The translations under genes and the position numbers were made by a program. DNA of 10,852 nucleotides from Vibrio tasmaniensis 1F-187 (GTDB taxonomy: Bacteria > Pseudomonadota > Gammaproteobacteria > Enterobacterales > Vibrionaceae), in the NCBI RefSeq assembly GCF_000272405.2, contig NZ_AJZM02000173.1, positions 1 to 10,852 of the forward strand, written 5' to 3'. This document shows positions 5,897 to 10,852 of the stretch, piece by piece. The first letter of the stretch is position 1, and each line of letters opens with the position of its first letter. The notes beneath the pieces are model-generated. The model saw only the letters and a program-made list of their open reading frames with translations, was not told where the DNA came from and searched no databases.

Positions 5897-6946
5897 ATGC
5901 TAAAAGTCGCGATAAATGGATTTGGACGAATAGGGCGCAATGTATTGCGCGCTGTCTATGAAAGTGGCAAAAGCCAACAAATCAAAGTAGTAGCGGTCAA
6001 TGAGCTTGCTCAACCTGACGCTATGGCTCACCTATTGCAGTACGACACCAGTCACGGCCGCTTCGGCAAGAAAATCTCTAATGATCAAGAGCACATTTAT
6101 GTTCATCATGGCATTGGTGCTGAAGATAAAGGCGAGTTTGATACCATTCGTATCTTACACCTGGCTGATATTGAACTGTTGCCTTGGCGTGATCTTGAAG
6201 TCGATATTGTTCTCGATTGTACCGGTGTTTACGGTTGCCGAGATGATGGCCTAGCGCACATCGCTGCTGGAGCTAAAAAGGTACTGTTTTCACACCCTGG
6301 TGCTAACGACCTTGATAACACCATTATCTATGGTGTAAATCACGATACTATCGAAGCTGACCACCGAATCGTTTCCAATGGTTCATGCACCACTAACTGT
6401 ATTGTCCCTATCATTAAAGTACTTGATGATGCCTTTGGTATTGAGTCAGGTACCATTACGACCATTCACTCTTCAATGAATGATCAGCAAGTTATTGATG
6501 CATACCATAGCGACTTGCGTCGTACTCGAGCAGCAAGCCAATCTATCATTCCTGTCGACACTAAATTGCATAAAGGTATTGAAAGAATCTTCCCGAAATT
6601 TTCTAACAAGTTCGAAGCGATATCTGTGCGTGTGCCGACGGTAAACGTCACTGCGATGGATTTAAGTGTCACAATTAATACAAATGTGAAAGTTAATGAC
6701 GTAAATCAAACCATTGTTAATGCTTCCCAGTGTACATTACACAATATAGTTGACTATACTGAAGCGCCGCTCGTTTCCATCGACTTTAATCACGATCCCC
6801 ATAGCGCAATCGTTGATGGTTCACAAACTCGAGTGAGCAATGGCACCTTAGTGAAAATGCTGGTGTGGTGTGACAATGAATGGGGCTTTGCGAACCGAAT
6901 GCTGGATACGGTTCTTGCAATGCAAGCTTCAGAAGGCAAGAAGTAA
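5897..6946 (+). CDS. epd: D-erythrose-4-phosphate dehydrogenase
   Basis: This cytoplasmic enzyme oxidises erythrose 4-phosphate to 4-phosphoerythronate with NAD+, the first step of the DXP-dependent pyridoxal phosphate route. The 349-residue protein is a GAPDH-family member: the Rossmann motif [12 protein letters not shown] is at 4-15, the catalytic cysteine is C164 in SNGSCTTNC, and the general base is H191 in [10 protein letters not shown]. The [11 protein letters not shown] and [17 protein letters not shown] stretches are diagnostic of Epd against glycolytic GAPDH. Position 162 is Gly where the family usually has Ala. The start is placed at ATG 5897 because homologues begin M-x-VAINGFG; an in-frame ATG at 5885 would add four residues. 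The ribosome-binding signal is poor: GGA lies only 3 bases from the chosen start. It precedes pgk by 166 bases. Sequence resemblance to E. coli Epd is very high from memory. Confidence 0.95.
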   Translation: MLKVAINGFGRIGRNVLRAVYESGKSQQIKVVAVNELAQPDAMAHLLQYDTSHGRFGKKISNDQEHIYVHHGIGAEDKGEFDTIRILHLADIELLPWRDLEVDIVLDCTGVYGCRDDGLAHIAAGAKKVLFSHPGANDLDNTIIYGVNHDTIEADHRIVSNGSCTTNCIVPIIKVLDDAFGIESGTITTIHSSMNDQQVIDAYHSDLRRTRAASQSIIPVDTKLHKGIERIFPKFSNKFEAISVRVPTVNVTAMDLSVTINTNVKVNDVNQTIVNASQCTLHNIVDYTEAPLVSIDFNHDPHSAIVDGSQTRVSNGTLVKMLVWCDNEWGFANRMLDTVLAMQASEGKK

Positions 6947-6962
6947 GACCTAGAAGCAAATG

Positions 6963-7009
6963 TGTGGATTATTTATTTTTTAGCTTGAAATAAATACTAA
7001 GTGTCCACA
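6963..7009 (+). repeat. Interrupted hairpin between epd and pgk
   Basis: TGTGGA (6963-6968) can pair with TCCACA (7004-7009), and ATTTATTT (6971-6978) with AAATAAAT (6988-6995). The result is a two-part stem with a 9-base loop and an internal bulge. There is no terminal T-run after the outer arm. It may act as an attenuator, a processing site separating epd from pgk mRNA, or an operator overlapping a pgk promoter. Function is not shown. Confidence 0.4.
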
Positions 7010-7015
7010 TATTAT
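6985..7015 (+). promoter_or_regulatory. Candidate promoter for pgk
   Basis: TTGAAA (6985-6990) and TATTAT (7010-7015) resemble -35 and -10 boxes, but the 19-base spacer is longer than ideal. The start would fall near 7022, giving a leader of about 90 bases. Separate strong expression of pgk fits its codon bias. Confidence 0.3.
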
Positions 7016-7100
7016 TAGCAGTTAAAGCATTACCAGTTGAATAATTTATAGGCTTAGCAGGGTTGCTGAGTTTCCAAAACTTTATTTTTATTTAAATTTG

Positions 7101-7106
7101 AGAGGA
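7101..7106 (+). promoter_or_regulatory. Ribosome-binding site fixing the pgk start
   Basis: AGAGGA is 6 bases before ATG 7113. It overlaps codons that would follow an in-frame TTG at 7098, so the start is ATG 7113, giving the family's usual 387 residues. Confidence 0.8.
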
Positions 7107-7112
7107 CAAATC

Positions 7113-8276
7113 ATGTCTGTGATCAAGATGACTGACCTGGAACTTGCAGGTAAACGCGTATTCATCCGTGCTGACCTAAACGTACCAGTAAAAGACGGTA
7201 AAGTAACTTCAGATGCACGTATCCTAGCATCTCTACCAACTATCAAACTTTGCCTAGAAGCTGGCGCAAAAGTTATGGTTACTTCTCACCTTGGTCGTCC
7301 TACTGAAGGCGAGTACAACGAAGAGTTCTCTCTAGCTCCTGTAGTTAACTACCTAAACGACGCACTAAACTGTGACGTTAAACTAGCGAAAGATTACGTA
7401 AATGGTCTTGAGCTAAACGCTGGTGAACTAACTGTTCTTGAAAACGTTCGCTTTAACAAAGGCGAGAAGAAGAACGAAGAAGCTCTTTCTAAGCAATACG
7501 CTGCACTATGTGACATCTTCGTAATGGATGCATTCGGTACAGCTCACCGTGCTCAAGCGTCTACACACGGCGTTGGTACTTACGCTCCTGTAGCATGTGC
7601 TGGTCCTCTTCTAGCTGCTGAGCTTGAAGCGCTTGGTAAAGCAATGGACAACCCAGCTCGCCCACTAGTGGCTATCGTTGGTGGTTCTAAAGTTTCTACT
7701 AAACTAACCGTTCTAGAATCTCTTTCTAAAATCGCTGACCAACTTGTTGTTGGTGGTGGTATCGCGAACACGTTCATCGCTGCTGAAGGCCACAACGTAG
7801 GTAAGTCTCTATACGAAGCTGACCTAGTTGAAACAGCTCAGAAGCTAATGAAAGAGTGTGCTATCCCAGTAGCGACTGACGTTGCATGTGCTAAAGCATT
7901 CGACGAAAACGCAGAAGCTGAAATCAAGCACGTTTCTGAAGTTCAAGACGACGACATGATCTTCGACCTTGGCCCTGATTCAACTGCAGCTCTAGCTGAA
8001 ATCATCGGCAACGCGAAAACTATTCTTTGGAACGGCCCTGTAGGTGTATTCGAATTCAAGAACTTCGAAGCGGGTACAGCTGGTATTTCTAAAGCAATCG
8101 CTGATTCTGAAGGTTTCTCAGTAGCGGGCGGTGGTGACACGCTAGCAGCTATCGACAAGTTCGGTATCAAAGCAGATGTTTCTTACATCTCTACTGGTGG
8201 CGGTGCTTTCCTTGAGTTTGTTGAAGGCAAAGTACTTCCTGCAGTAGCTATGCTTGAAGAGCGTGCTAAAGCGTAA
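7113..8276 (+). CDS. pgk: Phosphoglycerate kinase
   Basis: This cytoplasmic glycolytic enzyme transfers phosphate from 1,3-bisphosphoglycerate to ADP, giving 3-phosphoglycerate and ATP, and runs in reverse in gluconeogenesis. The 387-residue protein has the same length as E. coli Pgk. The N-terminal half carries the substrate-binding motifs [20 protein letters not shown] and DAFGTAHR. The C-terminal half carries the nucleotide-binding motifs [18 protein letters not shown] and the GGGDTLAA loop. Codon use is strongly biased (CTA, GCT, GGT, AAC, GTT), as expected of a highly expressed Vibrio gene and unlike the two-component genes to the left. It lies between epd and fbaA in the conserved order epd-pgk-fbaA but is followed by its own strong terminator, so much of its transcript probably stops before fbaA. 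Confidence 0.98.
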   Translation: MSVIKMTDLELAGKRVFIRADLNVPVKDGKVTSDARILASLPTIKLCLEAGAKVMVTSHLGRPTEGEYNEEFSLAPVVNYLNDALNCDVKLAKDYVNGLELNAGELTVLENVRFNKGEKKNEEALSKQYAALCDIFVMDAFGTAHRAQASTHGVGTYAPVACAGPLLAAELEALGKAMDNPARPLVAIVGGSKVSTKLTVLESLSKIADQLVVGGGIANTFIAAEGHNVGKSLYEADLVETAQKLMKECAIPVATDVACAKAFDENAEAEIKHVSEVQDDDMIFDLGPDSTAALAEIIGNAKTILWNGPVGVFEFKNFEAGTAGISKAIADSEGFSVAGGGDTLAAIDKFGIKADVSYISTGGGAFLEFVEGKVLPAVAMLEERAKA

Positions 8277-8285
8277 TTGATTTAG

Positions 8286-8312
8286 AAAGGCGAGATACGA
8301 ATCTCGCCTTTT
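8286..8312 (+). terminator. Rho-independent terminator after pgk
   Basis: An 11-bp perfect stem, AAAGGCGAGAT (8286-8296) with ATCTCGCCTTT (8301-8311), closes a 4-base ACGA loop. The right arm ends in four T. It starts 10 bases after the pgk stop. The short T-tract may allow some readthrough into fbaA. Confidence 0.85.
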
Positions 8313-8317
8313 AACGT

Positions 8318-8347
8318 TTGCTGCATATCACACTTATTTGCTAGAAT
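8318..8347 (+). promoter_or_regulatory. Promoter for fbaA with extended -10
   Basis: TTGCTG (8318-8323) and TAGAAT (8342-8347) are separated by 18 bases, and the -10 is preceded by TGC, forming an extended -10 element. It lies just after the pgk terminator and predicts a leader of about 78 bases for fbaA. This lets fbaA be expressed separately from pgk. Confidence 0.55.
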
Positions 8348-8431
8348 AGCGGAAGTTGTGAGCAAACGATTGCAAATTTTTAAACTTAAGTTTTTTATCT
8401 TAAAACGAATAGAATAAATAGGACTATTTCC

Positions 8432-9508
8432 ATGTCTAAGATCTTCGATTTTGTAAAACCTGGTGTAATTTCTGGCGATGACGTACAGAAAGTATTTGAA
8501 GTAGCAAAAGAAAACAAATTTGCTCTTCCTGCAGTAAACGTTGTTGGTACTGACTCTATTAACGCAGTACTAGAAGCGGCTGCTAAAGTTAAGTCTCCAG
8601 TTGTTGTTCAGTTCTCTAACGGCGGCGCTGCATTCTTCGCAGGTAAAGGCGTTAAACTTGAAGGTCAAGGCGCACAAGTTCTTGGTGCTGTAGCTGGTGC
8701 AAAATACGTACACGCTGTCGCTGAGTCTTACGGTGTTCCAGTTATCCTGCATACTGACCACGCTGCTAAGAAACTTCTACCATGGATCGACGGTCTACTA
8801 GACGCTGGTGAAGAGTTCTTCGCACAAACTGGTAAGCCTCTATTCTCTTCTCACATGCTAGACCTTTCTGAAGAGTCTCTAGAAGAGAACATCGAAACAT
8901 GTGCTACTTACCTAGCTCGCATGGCAAAAATGGACATGACAATCGAGATCGAACTTGGTTGTACTGGTGGTGAAGAAGACGGCGTTGATAACTCTGATAT
9001 GGACGCATCTGAGCTTTACACTTCTCCAGAAGACGTAGCATACGCATACGAGAAGCTAATGGCTGTTAGCCCACGTTTCACTATCGCTGCATCTTTCGGT
9101 AACGTACACGGTGTTTACCAAGCTGGTAACGTTGTACTTACTCCAACTATCCTACGTGACTCTCAAGCATACTGTGCAGAGAAGTTCGGTATTGCACCTA
9201 ACGCTCTAAACTTCGTATTCCACGGTGGTTCTGGTTCTTCTGAAGCAGAAATCCAAGAGTCTATCGGCTACGGTGTTATCAAAATGAACATCGATACTGA
9301 TACACAGTGGGCAACTTGGGATGGTATCCGTCAGTACTCTGCTGATAACTTCGATTTCCTACAAGGTCAAATCGGTAACCCAACTGGCGAAGCTGCGCCA
9401 AACAAGAAGTACTACGATCCACGCGTATGGCTACGTGCTGCTCAGTCTTCAATGGTTACTCGTCTTGAGAAAGCATTCGCTGACCTTAATGCTGTAGACG
9501 TACTATAA
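8432..9508 (+). CDS. fbaA: Class II fructose-bisphosphate aldolase
   Basis: This zinc-dependent cytoplasmic enzyme cleaves fructose 1,6-bisphosphate to dihydroxyacetone phosphate and glyceraldehyde 3-phosphate. The 358-residue protein keeps the catalytic D109 and the metal ligands H110 (HTDHAAKK), H226 (FGNVHGVY) and H264 (FHGGSGSS); E174 in EIELGCTGG also matches. This numbering agrees with E. coli FbaA as I recall it. The monovalent-cation and phosphate-binding glycines in GGSGSS and the NIDTDTQWA loop are intact. The start ATG has TAGGA ending 8 bases upstream. Codon bias is as extreme as in pgk. It has its own promoter candidate and a strong downstream terminator, so it can be a single-gene transcript within the conserved epd-pgk-fbaA cluster. 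Confidence 0.98.
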   Translation: MSKIFDFVKPGVISGDDVQKVFEVAKENKFALPAVNVVGTDSINAVLEAAAKVKSPVVVQFSNGGAAFFAGKGVKLEGQGAQVLGAVAGAKYVHAVAESYGVPVILHTDHAAKKLLPWIDGLLDAGEEFFAQTGKPLFSSHMLDLSEESLEENIETCATYLARMAKMDMTIEIELGCTGGEEDGVDNSDMDASELYTSPEDVAYAYEKLMAVSPRFTIAASFGNVHGVYQAGNVVLTPTILRDSQAYCAEKFGIAPNALNFVFHGGSGSSEAEIQESIGYGVIKMNIDTDTQWATWDGIRQYSADNFDFLQGQIGNPTGEAAPNKKYYDPRVWLRAAQSSMVTRLEKAFADLNAVDVL

Positions 9509-9537
9509 TTCTTTGAATTAAGTACTCTTTAAGTTTT

Positions 9538-9567
9538 AAAAACCCGCTCATTGAGCGGGTTTTTTTA
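9538..9567 (+). terminator. Strong rho-independent terminator after fbaA
   Basis: AACCCGCTC (9541-9549) pairs with GAGCGGGTT (9553-9561) around a 3-base loop, with flanking A and T runs extending the stem. A run of T follows to 9566. It begins 30 bases after the fbaA stop. Confidence 0.92.
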
Positions 9568-9693
9568 TGTCTGATAAAAACTTGTATTAAATATGTGAAA
9601 AACCTAGCCTACGGTGAATAAATTTCGTAGTCTTTTAGTTATCGGTATTTGCGTTTATTGGTAAGTTTTATTAATTCAAAAGCTTACATAAAT

Positions 9694-9722
9694 ATGACTT
9701 TGCAATCGGTCAAAGATAGGAT
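9694..9722 (+). promoter_or_regulatory. Candidate promoter for mscS
   Basis: ATGACT and TAGGAT, each matching 4 of 6 consensus bases, are spaced by 17 bases. The implied leader is about 155 bases and contains the CAGTTTA/TAAACTG repeats. Alternatives nearer the gene were poorer. Confidence 0.3.
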
Positions 9723-9870
9723 ATCGTGCCGAAAAACTGGACCTGGTTCAGTTTATAAAAAGGACTTGGCTTTAATTTACTTTTAACACAGTGACTTAAC
9801 AGGAGTTAAACTGTTTATTATTGTAAAAGTAAGTTTGGCTTAAGACAGTTTAGCTCATAGCATATTATAT

Positions 9871-9875
9871 AGAGG
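9871..9875 (+). promoter_or_regulatory. Ribosome-binding site fixing the mscS start
   Basis: AGAGG lies 9 bases before ATG 9885 and directly abuts an in-frame ATG at 9876, where it could not serve. The start is therefore ATG 9885. Confidence 0.7.
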
Positions 9876-9884
9876 ATGCACATT

Positions 9885-10751
9885 ATGGCTGATAGTTCGA
9901 CAGCGCTTGAGACTCCAATTGTGGATGGTTTATCTCAGGCCGAGCAGTGGTTAACAAATAATTCAGATCTATTTATCCAATACGGTGTAAACATTATCTC
10001 TGCACTGATAATTCTATTTATTGGTAACTTGATTGTTAAAGCAGTCGCGAATAGCGTATCTAAGGTTCTTGAGAAGAAGAAGATGGACCGAGCTGTTGTG
10101 GAGTTTATCCACGGTTTAGTTCGTTACTTATTGTTTGTTATTGTTCTTATCGCTGCACTTGGTCGTTTAGGCGTTCAAACTGCATCTGTAGTTGCTGTTA
10201 TTGGTGCGGCTGGTTTAGCCGTTGGTCTTGCGCTGCAAGGCTCACTATCTAACTTTGCAGCGGGTGTACTTATCGTTGCATTCCGTCCATTCAAGTCTGG
10301 TGACTACGTGGAAATTGGTGGTGTAGCGGGTTCAGTTGATTCAATTCAGATCTTCCAAACGGTTTTAACAACACCAGACAACAAAATGGTTGTAGTACCT
10401 AACGGAAGCGTTATCGGTAGCCCAATCACTAACTATTCTCGTCATGCGACGCGCCGTATTGACCTAATGATTGGTGTTTCTTACAACGCTGATCTTCAGA
10501 AGACAAAAGCGCTACTGACTAAGATCTGTGAATCTGATGAGCGCGTATTGAAAGATCCAGGTGTTCAAGTAGGTGTTCACACGCTAGCTGATTCTTCAGT
10601 TAATTTTGTTGTTCGTCCATGGGTTAGTACTGCTGACTACTGGAATGTTTATTTCGACCTTATGCAAGCTATCAAAGAAGGCTTGGATAACGAAGGTATC
10701 GAAATCCCATTCCCGCAAATGGATGTACACATGAATAAAGTTGAAGCTTAA
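9885..10751 (+). CDS. mscS: Small-conductance mechanosensitive channel
   Basis: This inner-membrane channel opens under membrane tension to release solutes on hypo-osmotic shock; the family is homoheptameric. The 288-residue protein (E. coli MscS is 286) has TM1 at about 30-55, TM2 at about 75-95 and the pore-lining TM3 at about 98-130. TM3 contains QTASVVAVIGAAGLAVGLALQGSLSN in two overlapping conserved parts. L111 and L115 correspond to the two gate leucines of E. coli (L105, L109), and G119 to the TM3 kink glycine (G113). The cytoplasmic beta and alpha-beta domains follow, with FRPFKSGDYVEIGGVAG, VPNGSVIGSPITNYSR and the C-terminal FPQMDVHMNKV. This is a single-gene unit behind a strong fbaA terminator and followed by its own terminator. 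Its function is independent of the sugar genes. Confidence 0.96.
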   Translation: MADSSTALETPIVDGLSQAEQWLTNNSDLFIQYGVNIISALIILFIGNLIVKAVANSVSKVLEKKKMDRAVVEFIHGLVRYLLFVIVLIAALGRLGVQTASVVAVIGAAGLAVGLALQGSLSNFAAGVLIVAFRPFKSGDYVEIGGVAGSVDSIQIFQTVLTTPDNKMVVVPNGSVIGSPITNYSRHATRRIDLMIGVSYNADLQKTKALLTKICESDERVLKDPGVQVGVHTLADSSVNFVVRPWVSTADYWNVYFDLMQAIKEGLDNEGIEIPFPQMDVHMNKVEA

Positions 10752-10790
10752 TTTCTAGTTAGTTTTTATAGCTATAAGCTTTTATAAGGA

Positions 10791-10822
10791 AAGGCGGATA
10801 ACTTAGGTTATTCGCCTTTTTT
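10791..10822 (+). terminator. Rho-independent terminator after mscS
   Basis: AAGGCGGATAAC (10791-10802) pairs with GTTATTCGCCTT (10807-10818) around a TTAG loop, with a single G-T wobble. Six T occupy 10817-10822. It lies 39 bases past the mscS stop. Confidence 0.9.
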
Positions 10823-10852
10823 GTTGGATGTGTCCCGTCCTGAAATGTGTTT

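Larger units (their letters stand above)
9509..9884 (+). promoter_or_regulatory. Intergenic region between fbaA and mscS
   Basis: This 376-base gap contains the fbaA terminator at its left. It then holds an AT-rich stretch with no credible open frame. A bulged hairpin GTAAG..CTTAC lies at 9661-9687. CAGTTTA occurs twice (9749-9755, 9846-9852), and its complement TAAACTG lies at 9807-9813 inside TAAAC-T-GTTTA. ATGACT (9694-9699) with TAGGAT (9717-9722) at 17-base spacing is the best promoter guess for mscS and would leave a leader of about 155 bases. No small RNA can be called from sequence alone. Confidence 0.45.

Noticed and set aside
6000..6254. Second open frame inside epd
   Set aside because: It lies wholly within a well-conserved enzyme gene in another frame and shows no domain features.
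7580..8170. Minus-strand open frames opposite pgk
   Set aside because: They arise from the strong codon bias of pgk, which leaves few stops on the other strand.
8357..8374. CRP site at TGTGAGCAAACGATTGCA before fbaA
   Set aside because: Only the left TGTGA half matches. The right half lacks TCACA.
1..10852. CRISPR arrays, tRNA or rRNA genes, complete insertion sequences
   Set aside because: I saw no spaced direct repeats, cloverleaf-like segments, rRNA signatures or transposase genes.

Overview
The window is chromosomal DNA from a gammaproteobacterium, most likely a Vibrio or close relative. The evidence is the order epd-pgk-fbaA-mscS, the AT-rich intergenic regions, and protein sequences that align from memory with Vibrio/E. 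coli Epd (349 aa), Pgk (387 aa), class II FbaA (358 aa) and MscS (288 aa). In pgk and fbaA the codon use is strongly biased (CTA Leu, GCT Ala, GGT Gly, AAC Asn), as in highly expressed Vibrio genes.

Layout. Positions 1-270 hold a short T-rich stretch and a minus-strand gene for a 78-residue protein with two CxxC pairs. Positions 271-605 are a regulatory gap. Positions 606-3988 are a tightly packed plus-strand operon: an OmpR-type response regulator broken by one extra C in a C6 run, a membrane histidine kinase, and a periplasmic sugar-binding protein of the Pseudomonas glucose-binding (GtsA/GltB) type. The genes overlap by 3-4 bases. No ABC permease or ATPase follows. Positions 4167-5690 encode a glucose/GlcNAc-family PTS EIICB transporter with its own leader, including a perfect GTTACAAA-N10-TTTGTAAC inverted repeat. 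Then come epd (5897-6946), pgk (7113-8276, with terminator), fbaA (8432-9508, own extended -10 promoter and strong terminator) and mscS (9885-10751, with terminator).

How it may work together. The binding protein, kinase and regulator resemble the Pseudomonas gltR-gtrS-gltB arrangement, but the ABC transporter that normally accompanies the binding protein is absent and a PTS permease sits in its place. The inference is a three-component periplasmic sugar sensor controlling a PTS permease that feeds lower glycolysis. The 8-mer TTTGTAAC occurs upstream of both the sensor operon and the PTS gene, which would fit a shared regulator. As written, the regulator cannot make its DNA-binding domain unless the frame is restored by sequencing correction, slippage or phase variation. 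This is the most interesting part of the window; epd to mscS is ordinary core genome.
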